Assembly (NCBI GenBank): GCA_902775565.1
Contig: CACYMP010000018.1
Location: 1 to 47,782 of the forward strand
Origin: Oscillospiraceae bacterium
Lineage (GTDB): Bacteria > Bacillota > Clostridia > Saccharofermentanales > Saccharofermentanaceae
Direction: 5' to 3'
Length of the DNA: 47,782 nt
In this document: positions 1 through 6,917 of the stretch, piece by piece
How the letters are laid out: the number at the start of each line of letters is the position of its first letter
Numbering within the stretch: the first letter of the stretch is position 1
Notes under the pieces: generated by a model
What the model was told of the DNA's origin: nothing
The model's input: only the letters and a program-made list of their open reading frames with translations
Database searches by the model: none
Made by a program: the position numbers and the translations under genes

Positions 1-99
1 CCTTGGATTATCTGACTCCAAAACAATATCGAATGCTCTACCAAAAGGTTTAGGTGTATATTTTCTTGTTTGTGTGTCTACTTTTGCTTGACTAGTGCA
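1..99 (+). mobile_element. 3' end of an IS3-family element (right end, partial)
   Basis: Frame 3 encodes the transposase C-terminus LDYLTPKQYRMLYQKV with stop TAG at 51-53. LTPxxYR is the usual last motif of IS3-family (IS150 group) OrfB. The right terminal repeat ends at 99; the reverse complement of its end, TGCACTAGTCAA, is identical to the start of the element at 47684. The body of the element lies outside the window. The two end elements are related but not identical, because the C-termini differ. Confidence 0.85.
3..53 (+). pseudogene. IS3-family transposase OrfB, C-terminal fragment cut by the window edge
   Basis: Only the last 16 codons are present. The motif YLTPKQYR followed by a short tail is typical of the end of the DDE integrase domain of IS3/IS150-type OrfB. 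The gene itself may be intact beyond the window; it is partial only because the sequence starts here. Confidence 0.75.
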
Positions 100-260
100 G
101 ATACTCGAAAAATAGCCGTAATCGCATTCACATGCTTAAAAAATTTTCGGCTGAAATCGGACAAAATGCGATTTTCGACCGTAATTTGCAGACAACACGT
201 CTGCATTGGCTGCAGATTTTTCGGTCGGATTCGGATAAAAGTGTCATTTTAGCCGTAATA
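100..260. repeat. Palindrome array W (pitch 74 and 63), cut by an IS
   Basis: Two 42-nt units at 144-185 and 218-259 are direct repeats with a pitch of exactly 74 (28 of 42 positions identical). Each ends in CCGTAAT. A third, truncated unit ends with the same motif at 115-122, 63 bp before the next, and its left half is replaced by the IS end at 99. Between units lies a perfect hairpin TGCAGAC-aacac-GTCTGCA (188-206). No gene is seen in 100-311. The unit palindrome is imperfect, so assignment to the same class as the arrays at 11.8, 35.8 and 40.1 kb rests mainly on the pitch. Confidence 0.55.
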
Positions 261-311
261 ACGAGCAAAAGCCGCCGCCCCCCCCCAAAAAAACAAAAAA
301 GCCGCACCCTG

Positions 312-1800
312 TGAAGTGAACCCCTGAAGTTGAACAAACTTCGGGGGTTTTTATATGAGATACAATTTTGAATTAAAAAAGGAAATCTATGAAAAGCATT
401 GCGAAGGCTACGGAAGCGAAACTCTTTCTAAGAAATATGGTTTAAGCTCGTCACGCATTCGTTATATGTGCAGATTAGTTGATAAGCATGGAATAGAGGT
501 TATCAGACATAAATATAGAAAGTATTCTACAGAATACAAATTAGTTGCAATTAATCGTGTGTTAACTAACGGCGAAGTCGTTGATGCCGTTGCTGTTGAT
601 CTCGGATTGTCACACAGAGGCGTATTGGACCAATGGATTAAATCCTACATTGAGAACGGGTATAATGTCGTTACCAAGAAGAAAGGAAGGCCTTCAACCC
701 GTGACAAAGAAAAAGAAGACAGTCGAAGAGCTGGAGAAGGAGAACGAGCTCCTTCGCGAGCAGCTGTTGAAGAAAACCATAGAAGCCGAATACTTAAAAA
801 AATTGTATGCCTTAACTCACGGGGAAGAAAAGAAGAAAAAGAACAACTGACCGAGGCAGTGACTGAGTTAAGGCAAGAATTAAAGTGTTCATTGGATTTT
901 ATCCTCGAAACTATTAACTCGAACGACTCACTGCCCCATCTTCCCAGATCTGATTACTACTATTGGAAAGAACGTATGGATCCGGATATTAAGAATTCGG
1001 AACTTATGGATGCCATATCGGCCATATACACAGCTAACCATAAGCGTTATGGCTATAGAAGAATCACATTACAGCTCAAGAACGACGGCTGGTCTGTAAA
1101 TCACAAAACCGTAAAAAGACTTATGTCTAAACTCAAGCTGTATGGGGTTACTCCCAGAGCTAAATATAAGTCCTACAAGGGCGATTTTAACGGAACTGTA
1201 GATAACAAACTCCTGTACAAGAAAGTAGATACCAAGAAACACAGAACAGAATACATAAGGGATTTCAGTACAACAGCTGTCAATGAGAAATGGACCACTG
1301 ATGTATCTGAATTCCATATAGCAGCCGGCAAACTCTACCTGTCGCCAATCCTGGATATACATAACAGAGAAATCGTTTCTTATAACATCTCAAAGAGTCC
1401 TAGTTACATACAGGTAGCAGACATGTTGAACAAGGCATTCAACAAATTCGATGACCTTAGCAATCTCACATTCCACTCAGACCAAGGTTGGCAATACCAG
1501 ATGTGCCAATACCACAAAGCATTAAAAGATCGAGGAATAACACAATCCATGTCACGCAAAGGGAATTGCCTAGATAACAGTCCAATGGAGAACTTCTTCG
1601 GAAAAATGAAGAACGAGATGTTCTATGGACACGAGTATGAGTTCAAAACTTTGGAACAGCTTCAGAAAGCAATGGAAGAATACATTAATTACTACAACAC
1701 TGAAAGAATTCAGGTCAAACTGAAAGGACTGACTCCTTGTCAGGCAAGGAATCAGTCCTTATACTCGTTTTAAACCGTCCAACTTTAAGGGTTCACTTCA
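312..1800 (+). mobile_element. IS3-family insertion sequence (IS150-like), complete ends
   Basis: The terminal inverted repeats begin TGAAGTGAACCC on both sides: left 312-335, and right 1777-1800 read in reverse, with about 21 of 24 positions matching. The element is 1489 bp, normal for the family. It carries an HTH/leucine-zipper OrfA region and a DDE OrfB. It sits inside the terminator hairpin of the HD-GYP gene downstream: the flanks GCCGCA (302-307) and TGCGGC (1802-1807) are complementary, and a run of six A precedes the left one. No clean 3-4 bp target duplication is visible (ctg versus atg). Confidence 0.9.
355..1773 (+). pseudogene. IS3-family transposase OrfAB, orfA frameshifted
   Basis: The single 472-aa reading frame hides a broken orfA. 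Residues 1 to about 115 are the paired HTH domain of OrfA, ending at KKGRPST. The leucine zipper that should follow (TVEELEKENELLREQL) is instead in frame 2 (about 703-850, stop TGA 848-850). The frame-1 stretch from about residue 117 to 163 is therefore out-of-frame sequence. The usual -1 shift into OrfB would occur near AAAAAG at 836-841. OrfB then runs in frame 1 from about residue 163 with the DDE triad: WTTDVSEF (D), HSDQGWQY (D), NSPMENFFG (E). A one-base insertion or two-base loss near 700-705 explains the arrangement. OrfB looks intact, but normal OrfA and OrfAB cannot be made without an extra shift. Confidence 0.85.
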
Positions 1801-1822
1801 ATGCGGCGCGGCCCTTAAAGTA

Positions 1823-3937
1823 TCAGTGAATCTCGGCGGTGACGGCCCTGATGCGCTCCTCGGCGTTGACGAAGGCCTGGACGATGACGGGGTCAAAGTG
1901 CTCGCCGGCGCTCTCCTTGATGATGCTCATCGCCTTGTCGAAAGGCATGCCGGGCTTGTAGACACGCTCGGCTACGAGGGCATCGAAAACGTCCGCGACT
2001 GCCATGATGCGCGCCGACAGCGGGATCTCCTCGCCCGCGAGGCCGCAGGGGTAGCCCTTGCCGTTCCATTTCTCGTGGTGGTAGTGCGCCATGTTTTCGG
2101 CCTCGCCGAGATAGTCTTCGTTGAGGGCTTCACTCTCGATTGTCTTCTTAACGGTGGCGATGATCTTCGCGCCCTCTTCGGCGTGCGTCTTCATTATCTC
2201 GTATTCTTCGTCTTTGAACTTGCCCGGCTTGTTCAAGATCGTATCGGAGATCTTGATCTTGCCGATGTCGTGCATAGGCGCGGAGGCGACGACATTGTTC
2301 TTGTAGGCCTCATTGACCACATCGGAGTAGAGGCCTTCGTCAATGAGCTCGTCGCAGATGATCGACACGTATGCGGATGTGTTCTTGATGTGCGTGCCCG
2401 TAGATTTGTCGCGGCTCTCGACCAGGTCGGCCATGACGGAGATCATGCCGCTCTGGAAGGTCGAAATGGCTTCGTTCTTGCGCTGGGTCTCGTTGATGAA
2501 GTCGACCGTGTCGCGCGTCGTTTTCGCCATCGCCTTATACAGATGCTCGATCTCGTCACCTGTCTTGATCTCGATCGCGTTGATACTGTCGAGTGTCTCT
2601 TTTCGGGCCTCGTTATCGTTATAGGCAAAGTCGCCCGCGAGCTTTGCAAGGCTGTTGACCGGCGAAACGATGTAGCGCTTTGCGAGGTAGACGCTTCCCG
2701 TCAGGACCGTGATGAAAAAGCCCATCAGGATCGTCGTGATCTTGAAAGTGAAAGACCTCTCGACGTCGCCGATATTGGGCATCGCGACGTCAACGCCGAC
2801 ATAAGCCTTGGCCTTGCCCCTGTAGTCGTAAACGGGGAAATACTTGGTAACAAGCCAGCCGTACTGGTCACGCGACTGGACGACCGGGATCTCCTTGCCC
2901 GCGATCAGGTCAGCTTTGTATTCCATGACGTTTTCTTCGTAAGGAACGACCTCGCCCGTCTCGTATGCAGGCTCGTCAGGTGTCGCGACATCGAAAACAA
3001 CATGCACGCCGTCCTGCTGGAACTGATAGACATAAAGGAACTTGATCCTGTCCGAGCTGCTCCAGATGAGCTTGAGATTCTTGTTGGTGACATAGTAGCC
3101 GTCCGCGTTGTCCTTGATCCTCAGGTACTCATCAACGTTGTTGCCGTCGATCAGGGAAGCCGCGTATTTCGCCGTGTCCTGCGCGTACTCCGACTCAGTC
3201 TGGAAGATCGTGTTGCGGAACTGGCTGAAAGAGACTGTGGTAACAACCGTGGCGGCCAGTCCGAAGATCAGCGTGACCGAGATGATGATCTTTCCGCTCA
3301 GCGAAAAGCCTCTCTTTGCCATTGCCGCCAGGTCGATCCTGTCCCTCACAGGTTTGAATCTTCTCGGGTAGAACTTGTAGATGATGAACGCCAGGACCGT
3401 GCTGATTATCTTGTCCGGAATATCGACGATAAGGCCCGCGTAAAGCTGCGCCCAGAAAGCGTTTTTGACGACGTTCATGTAGATCTTGCCGGCCAGGGAT
3501 GATGCGAGCTCCTCGCCCAGCGTGTCTCCGAAAAGGCCCCAGCTGATGACTGAGCCCAGGCCGCCACCCAAAAGGATGAAGCAGATGATCGGGATGATCA
3601 TTTTCGCGGAGATTATCCTGAAGTATTTCTTCTGCGCGAAAGCCGCCGCGACGAGCGCGATCAGGACGCTTACGACGCAGTAGAACAGGGTGACGTCTTC
3701 GTGGTCACCCATTATGTAGAAATTGAAGATATACGAAACGATATTGGTAAAGAAACCGACCAGAACGCCGGGAAGGAATCCGCCCGTGACCGCCGCCGCG
3801 ATGGTGCCGATACAGTCGAAATAGAACGGGAGCTGGAGAAGCTTGGCGATATTCGCAAAAAGAAGGTTGAGCAGTATGCCTGCAACAACAAGGCCGGCGG
3901 CCTTCAGATCTTCATGCTGATTCTTTAAAGTGGTCAT
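1823..3937 (-). CDS. Membrane sensor protein with C-terminal HD-GYP domain (probable c-di-GMP phosphodiesterase)
   Basis: The protein has 704 aa. Residues about 1-205 form a multi-span membrane domain resembling ECF-transporter S components. A further TM follows at about 212-235, then an extracytoplasmic dCache-like sensor (about 240-400), a TM at about 405-428, a HAMP-like linker and an HD-GYP domain (about 505-695). The metal motif MHDIGK places HD at about 556-557, and HHEKWNGKGYP (about 620-630) carries the GYP signature, so the domain should be able to hydrolyse c-di-GMP. The start ATG at 3937 follows GAGGGG. The gene is monocistronic, and its terminator has been split by the IS at 312-1800. 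A sigma-28-like box lies upstream at 4029-4055. The substrate of the sensor domain is unknown. Confidence 0.88.
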   Translation of the reverse strand: MTTLKNQHEDLKAAGLVVAGILLNLLFANIAKLLQLPFYFDCIGTIAAAVTGGFLPGVLVGFFTNIVSYIFNFYIMGDHEDVTLFYCVVSVLIALVAAAFAQKKYFRIISAKMIIPIICFILLGGGLGSVISWGLFGDTLGEELASSLAGKIYMNVVKNAFWAQLYAGLIVDIPDKIISTVLAFIIYKFYPRRFKPVRDRIDLAAMAKRGFSLSGKIIISVTLIFGLAATVVTTVSFSQFRNTIFQTESEYAQDTAKYAASLIDGNNVDEYLRIKDNADGYYVTNKNLKLIWSSSDRIKFLYVYQFQQDGVHVVFDVATPDEPAYETGEVVPYEENVMEYKADLIAGKEIPVVQSRDQYGWLVTKYFPVYDYRGKAKAYVGVDVAMPNIGDVERSFTFKITTILMGFFITVLTGSVYLAKRYIVSPVNSLAKLAGDFAYNDNEARKETLDSINAIEIKTGDEIEHLYKAMAKTTRDTVDFINETQRKNEAISTFQSGMISVMADLVESRDKSTGTHIKNTSAYVSIICDELIDEGLYSDVVNEAYKNNVVASAPMHDIGKIKISDTILNKPGKFKDEEYEIMKTHAEEGAKIIATVKKTIESEALNEDYLGEAENMAHYHHEKWNGKGYPCGLAGEEIPLSARIMAVADVFDALVAERVYKPGMPFDKAMSIIKESAGEHFDPVIVQAFVNAEERIRAVTAEIH

Positions 3938-4028
3938 TACGAAAGCCCCTCGTTTAAAGTCCGATCAACCTTTGAACAGACAACCCTGCCACATTTGAAC
4001 AAATACTAACAGAGCCGTCCTCTCTATT

Positions 4029-4055
4029 CTATCAGCATAATGTAAAAAAATCTTA
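4029..4055 (-). promoter_or_regulatory. Sigma-28 (SigD/FliA)-like promoter candidate for the HD-GYP gene
   Basis: The minus strand reads TAAG - 15 nt - GCTGATAG, close to the sigma-28 consensus TAAA-N15-GCCGATAA, about 90 nt before the start codon. A TAGAAT that could act as a sigma-A -10 overlaps it. No motility gene is present in the window to support the assignment. Confidence 0.3.
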
Positions 4056-4102
4056 ATAGCGCGGCACGAAAGTTAGTCTTTTTTTTGCGAGTGGATGGAG
4101 GG

Positions 4103-4151
4103 CGGGTCGCGGGCCACGGGTCGCGGGGCGCGGGTCACGGGTCGCGGGGCG
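4103..4151. repeat. Heptanucleotide tandem repeat, 7 units of CGGGNCN
   Basis: There are seven consecutive 7-mers: CGGGTCG, CGGGCCA, CGGGTCG, CGGGGCG, CGGGTCA, CGGGTCG, CGGGGCG. The block is much richer in GC than its surroundings and lies in non-coding DNA. An ORF can be read through it, but it has no ribosome site or recognisable product. Confidence 0.85.
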
Positions 4152-4227
4152 GCCGCCGCGATGTGTGTGTGGTGCGTGATGGCCGCCGAAGAACGCGTGT
4201 GAATTCGTGAAATGACCCGGAGTGTTG

Positions 4228-4288
4228 GCCGGGGCGGGCTTTGCGCAAGAGGACAATTCGCGCCGGAGGCACCCGCCCCGTCATGTTC
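4228..4288. other. Large GC-rich hairpin of unknown role
   Basis: GGGGCGGG near 4231 pairs with CCCGCCCC near 4277. The intervening sequence holds a second short inverted repeat (GCGCAAG...TTCGCGC). There is no T-run on either side, so it is unlikely to be a simple terminator. It lies next to the GGCCCGG hairpin at 4307 and could be part of the same minus-strand RNA. Confidence 0.35.
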
Positions 4289-4306
4289 TTCTGGAAAGGA
4301 GGGCGG

Positions 4307-4350
4307 CCCGGGAGGTAATGACCGGGCCGCAGGGTAAGGAGAACACTATG
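4307..4350 (-). ncRNA. GGCCCGG hairpin with flanking anti-SD tract, copy 1 (candidate RNA element)
   Basis: On the minus strand, CGGCCCGG and CCGGGCCG pair around a loop containing ACCTCC. The hairpin is preceded by GTGTTCTCCTTACCC, a pyrimidine tract complementary to Shine-Dalgarno sequences. The same arrangement occurs at 4589 and 6442. No clear promoter or T-run is attached to this copy, so it may be a relic. On the plus strand the tract looks like a ribosome site before a 16-codon ORF at 4348, which I do not believe is a gene. Confidence 0.35.
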
Positions 4351-4507
4351 CCAACTACGGAACAAAGAAACAACAAAGAAGTACTTGGTCGGTGGTGAAC
4401 TCTGTTGTTTATGATTGGATTATATCAGTTCCAAATTCGATTTGTAGGACAATAATGGGACTAAAACCACTTGACAGATAATTTGTTTGGTGATCTGTTC
4501 GGCTCGG

Positions 4508-4578
4508 TGCAAAAATGCTCAATTTGTAGTACCCGTTTGATTCGAAATTGAGCCTGTGATGGAGCATTTTTCGTCCTA
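4508..4578 (-). terminator. Probable terminator of the 4741-5061 transcript
   Basis: On the minus strand GCTCAATTT pairs with AAATTGAGC around a loop of about 19 nt, followed by ATTTTT. A second pairing, AAAAATGCTC with GAGCATTTTT, brackets the same region and would also work on the plus strand. Confidence 0.5.
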
Positions 4579-4586
4579 ACGAGACT

Positions 4587-4640
4587 TGGCCCGGATGGTT
4601 AGTCCGGGCCGTAGGAGGTAGGAAAAATATAACAAACACT
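4587..4640 (-). ncRNA. GGCCCGG hairpin with anti-SD tract, copy 2 (3'UTR element)
   Basis: On the minus strand GGCCCGGA and TCCGGGCC form an 8-bp stem with a 7-nt loop. Just 5' of it is CCTACCTCCTAC, complementary to ribosome sites, and GTTTGTTATA, which matches GTTTGTCATAA in copy 3. It lies in the 3' untranslated region of the 4741-5061 gene, upstream of that transcript's terminator. It could be a 3'UTR-derived small RNA. Confidence 0.4.
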
Positions 4641-4740
4641 AAATGGAGATTTGTCTGTGGGTGGGTGATAACTAGCTTTAAGAACGCTTTATGAATATTT
4701 ATAAGGGTAAGCTGTTATATTTTTCTAACTGGTTTGGTTG

Positions 4741-5061
4741 TTAATCGGCGACCTCCACGAATGGTTTGATGTCGCTGAGGCGCGTGCCCCGGTCGCTTGT
4801 CTCGAGATCTCTGTAGACTTCTACCGCGAAGAGCCTGACTGCGGGCCAGATATATGCGGGATAAGCGAGCTTTTCGTAAACGTCGTGGGCTGCGTCGTAG
4901 CAGGAGACTCCGTTATCGAAATGGTTTTCGAGCATGAAATACAACTCAAGGAGATCATCGTTGATGTTGTCGTACAAAGGATTGTTGAAATCGATGCCGC
5001 GGTTGTATGAGTCAAGCTCGATGCGGGTGTCCAAAGAGAGATTGAATTCATCGTTAGCCAT
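4741..5061 (-). CDS. Small acidic protein of unknown function
   Basis: The protein has 106 aa, is very acidic and rich in aromatic residues, with no signal peptide, TM segment or cysteine pair (one Cys near residue 54). I do not recognise the family. The start ATG at 5061 is preceded by CGGAGG at good spacing. It is transcribed from the 61-bp promoter module at 5120-5180, shared with three other loci, and its 3'UTR carries a GGCCCGG/anti-SD hairpin. The context suggests a regulated cytoplasmic protein in the same regulon as the small protein at 31312 and the RNAs at 6430 and 43313. Function is unknown. Confidence 0.7.
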   Translation of the reverse strand: MANDEFNLSLDTRIELDSYNRGIDFNNPLYDNINDDLLELYFMLENHFDNGVSCYDAAHDVYEKLAYPAYIWPAVRLFAVEVYRDLETSDRGTRLSDIKPFVEVAD

Positions 5062-5119
5062 TTCTTTATCCTCCGTTTCCTTAAGTTTGGTTTTGAGTTT
5101 GTGTTTGGTTGATGGCTAC

Positions 5120-5180
5120 ATTATGGCAAGCGCAAAGGGGTTAACCAATCACTAATCAGGGGCGTTTTTGTTGCTTAAAC
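5120..5180 (-). promoter_or_regulatory. 61-bp conserved promoter module, copy 1
   Basis: On the minus strand: GTTTAAGC (5173-5180), CA-A-rich block, ATTAGTGATTGG with -35 TTGGTT (5143-5148), exactly 17 bp, then -10 CATAAT (5120-5125). It aligns without gaps to the modules at 6531, 43383 and 31208. Positions invariant in all four include TTAAGC, ATT and TGATTG. It drives the gene at 4741-5061. Confidence 0.75.
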
Positions 5181-5248
5181 AACACTTCCGGGCGGACTTG
5201 TCGCCATTTGCGAAATCTTTTCGGGACGGGGCTTTTTCGCGCACGAAA

Positions 5249-5277
5249 AAGGGGACCTTTGAGCTTGAGGTCCCCTT
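5249..5277 (-). terminator. Terminator of the XRE regulator gene
   Basis: On the minus strand AAGGGGACCT pairs with AGGTCCCCTT around a 9-nt loop and runs into TTTTTCG. It lies 23 nt after the stop of the 5300-6172 gene. Confidence 0.8.
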
Positions 5278-5299
5278 CTCTTAATAAAATAATTACAGC

Positions 5300-6172
5300 T
5301 TAGTGCCTCTCGGTGCAGAGGGCGAACGCCTCCTCCAGGTCCTTTGCCTTGCCCGACTCGAGCAGGACCTTGATCCTGTCCATGCGGGCCGAGTTCTTGA
5401 GCGCGGGCGGAATGCAGTCGTCCATGTTGCCTACCCTCATCTGGTAAGCCGAGAGTTTGGAACGAAGCTCGGAATTCTGCTTCTTGAGCTCGTCAACGCG
5501 GCTCATCCTGTCGCGGGCCATCTCTGACGCGGCATCATTCTCCTCGTCCCTTCTCTTGCGGGCATAGACGCCTCCGCCGATCAGAAGTCCGATCGGTACG
5601 GCATAGACGAGTATTGCCCAAACGATTGCGCTGTCGCCACCGCCGAAAATAGCCGTAAGAAGGATCATTCCCCACATCGCCAGAAACGCGTAGATAAAGA
5701 ACGGCCAGAAGTATCTGAATGCCGAATGCCTTGCGTACTCAATGGTAACGGGCTTGTTTATTACTGCCTCGTTGTCGCTGATCTGCTTTTGGAGCCTTTC
5801 GAGGCCGCGATATTCCTGGCTGAGCTTTGCAACGAGAGCGATTGCTTCTTCCTTCGTCATCTGCGGGACTGCAGGGCCTGCGGGTGCTGCGGGTATGGCT
5901 GTTGAAGCCGCTGCCGTTGCTGCCGCGCCTGCTGTTGCCGCCGCTGCCTGGCCGACCTCGTTTTCGACCGGCTCGATGCCCTTGAGAAGATAATCGGTCG
6001 TGGTTCCGAAGATCTCGCTCATCGCGACGATCTTGTCGAGATCCGGGATCGTCTGCTCGCTCTCCCACTTTGAGACCGCCTGGCGCGAAACGCCGATCGC
6101 GTCCGCAAGCTCGATCTGTGACATGCCTTTTTGTTTTCTAAGACTTTGAATTCTATCCGCTATATTCATCAT
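5300..6172 (-). CDS. XRE-family HTH regulator with two C-terminal membrane helices
   Basis: The protein has 290 aa. Residues 5-60 form a Cro/CI-type HTH ([18 protein letters not shown] is the helix-turn-helix). An Ala/Pro-rich linker spans about 75-105. Two TM segments lie at about 150-172 and 180-200, followed by a basic and coiled-coil C-terminus (about 205-290). Membrane-bound XRE proteins of this shape are common in Clostridia, often as regulators whose signal is unknown. The start at 6172 follows GGAGGTGGGA; the next codon is also ATG. The gene stands alone with its own terminator at 5249. Confidence 0.85.
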   Translation of the reverse strand: MMNIADRIQSLRKQKGMSQIELADAIGVSRQAVSKWESEQTIPDLDKIVAMSEIFGTTTDYLLKGIEPVENEVGQAAAATAGAAATAAASTAIPAAPAGPAVPQMTKEEAIALVAKLSQEYRGLERLQKQISDNEAVINKPVTIEYARHSAFRYFWPFFIYAFLAMWGMILLTAIFGGGDSAIVWAILVYAVPIGLLIGGGVYARKRRDEENDAASEMARDRMSRVDELKKQNSELRSKLSAYQMRVGNMDDCIPPALKNSARMDRIKVLLESGKAKDLEEAFALCTERH

Positions 6173-6429
6173 TTCCCACCTCCATGGTTCAATGCCGTCA
6201 GTTTAGCAAAACGCCCCCCAAAAGCGACCATCTCTAGCTTGAACTTTGTCAACCGCCGGTTGCACACCTCTTATGAGATTATCATATGCGGTCTGACAAT
6301 AATAGAAATTCTTTGGTTTTTTTGGGGACTGCCTCGCGGATGCAGAGACGGCGGAGGGTCGTGACCATGCCGCGAGGACGCTTCGCTTTTCGCGGACACG
6401 GCGTGAGAGCGCGGACGGAACTTCGCCCT

Positions 6430-6524
6430 AAAAAAGGCTTAGGCCCGGAGGGGGAGGTTCCGGGCCGAATAGAAAGGAAGGAGATTATGACAAACACACT
6501 GTATCTGTATGTCTCATCTGTTGT
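6430..6524 (-). ncRNA. Candidate small RNA with anti-Shine-Dalgarno segments
   Basis: A promoter module (6531-6591) should start an RNA near 6524. It reads through GTTTGTCATAA, the pyrimidine tract ATCTCCTTCCTTTC (complementary to ribosome sites), then a GGCCCGGA/TCCGGGCC stem whose loop is ACCTCCCCC, and ends at TAAGCCTTTTTT (about 6430). C-rich loops and tracts are typical of Firmicute sRNAs that block ribosome sites. No convincing ORF is encoded on this strand. On the plus strand the same DNA mimics a ribosome site plus a 42-codon ORF (6487-6615), which I regard as a shadow of the RNA. Confidence 0.55.
6442..6466 (-). terminator. Terminator-like hairpin of the candidate sRNA
   Basis: The 8-bp GC-rich stem GGCCCGGA/TCCGGGCC is followed on the minus strand by TAAGCC and six T residues (6430-6435). 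The T-run is displaced by about 6 nt from the stem, so termination may be weak unless AAGCC extends the stem. Confidence 0.5.
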
Positions 6525-6530
6525 GCCTTC

Positions 6531-6591
6531 ATTATGGCAACCGGCACGGCGCGCGCCAATCATCAATGCAGCGCCGTTTTGTCGCTTAAAC
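6531..6591 (-). promoter_or_regulatory. 61-bp conserved promoter module, copy 2
   Basis: On the minus strand: GTTTAAGC (6584-6591), CATTGATGATTGG, -35 TTGGCG (6554-6559), 17 bp, -10 CATAAT (6531-6536). Gapless match to copies 1, 3 and 4. The nearest downstream product is the candidate sRNA 6430-6524, not a protein gene. Confidence 0.75.
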
Positions 6592-6690
6592 CACAGCTTC
6601 GGGGCCTGGTGTTGATTTCGCACGAAAAAATCTCTGTACCGAGCTCCGTTTCGTCTGAAACGGATAGTACAAATGGAGAATAATTTTTTC

Positions 6691-6818
6691 CATTCCCCGT
6701 CACCTCCTCACTTTCGACATCAAAGAGAGGAACCCATGGGGAATGGAGCCTTTTTTTACCGTTCATTCCCCATCACCTCTTCACTTTCAACATCAAAGTG
6801 AGGAACTCATGGGGAATG
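6691..6818. repeat. Twin palindromes T (two 55-nt units, pitch 73)
   Basis: Units at 6691-6745 and 6764-6818. Each has an outer stem CATTCCCC/GGGGAATG and an inner stem of the type CTCACTTT/AAAGTGAG separated by unpaired bases; the loop is about 7 nt. The unit starts are exactly 73 bp apart. They lie in non-coding DNA between the candidate sRNA promoter and the terminator at 6844. Confidence 0.85.
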
Positions 6819-6843
6819 GATCACGTCAGAAAGAAAAAAGCAC

Positions 6844-6870
6844 AAAAAAGCCCGGCCGAAGCCGGACTTT
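6844..6870 (-). terminator. Terminator of the 8563-6918 gene group
   Basis: On the minus strand AAAGTCCGGC-ttcg-GCCGGGCTTT (one mismatch) is followed by TTT. It lies downstream of the YcxB-like gene. Confidence 0.8.
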
Positions 6871-6917
6871 AAAGACAAGGGTCAGCGCGAAGGGCAAAGC
6901 CGCCCGCGCCTTGAACA

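Larger units (their letters stand above)
302..1807 (-). terminator. HD-GYP gene terminator split by the IS
   Basis: Joining the flanks of the IS gives, on the minus strand, GCCGCA - loop TCAGGG - TGCGGC followed by TTTTTT (reverse of 296-301). This is a good intrinsic terminator just after the stop of the HD-GYP gene (1823). The IS interrupts its loop, so the two arms are now about 1.5 kb apart. Confidence 0.65.

Noticed and set aside
1801..1811. Target-site duplication of the IS at 312-1800
   Set aside because: Left flank ctg and right flank atg do not match as a 3-bp duplication; the insertion into a terminator loop is clear but the duplication is not.
1826..3502. Long + strand ORF (558 aa)
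   Set aside because: Antisense shadow of the HD-GYP gene. The composition is dominated by Val, Arg, Asp and Leu, there is no ribosome site, and it has no recognisable domain.
6487..6615. + strand 42-codon ORF after AAGGAAGGAG
   Set aside because: The apparent ribosome site is the complement of the sRNA's anti-SD tract, and the ORF runs over promoter module copy 2 on the other strand.
6282..6623. Minus-strand ORF of 113 aa over the candidate sRNA
   Set aside because: It starts upstream of the promoter's expected start site and reads through the sRNA hairpin and T-run; no ribosome site and no domain.
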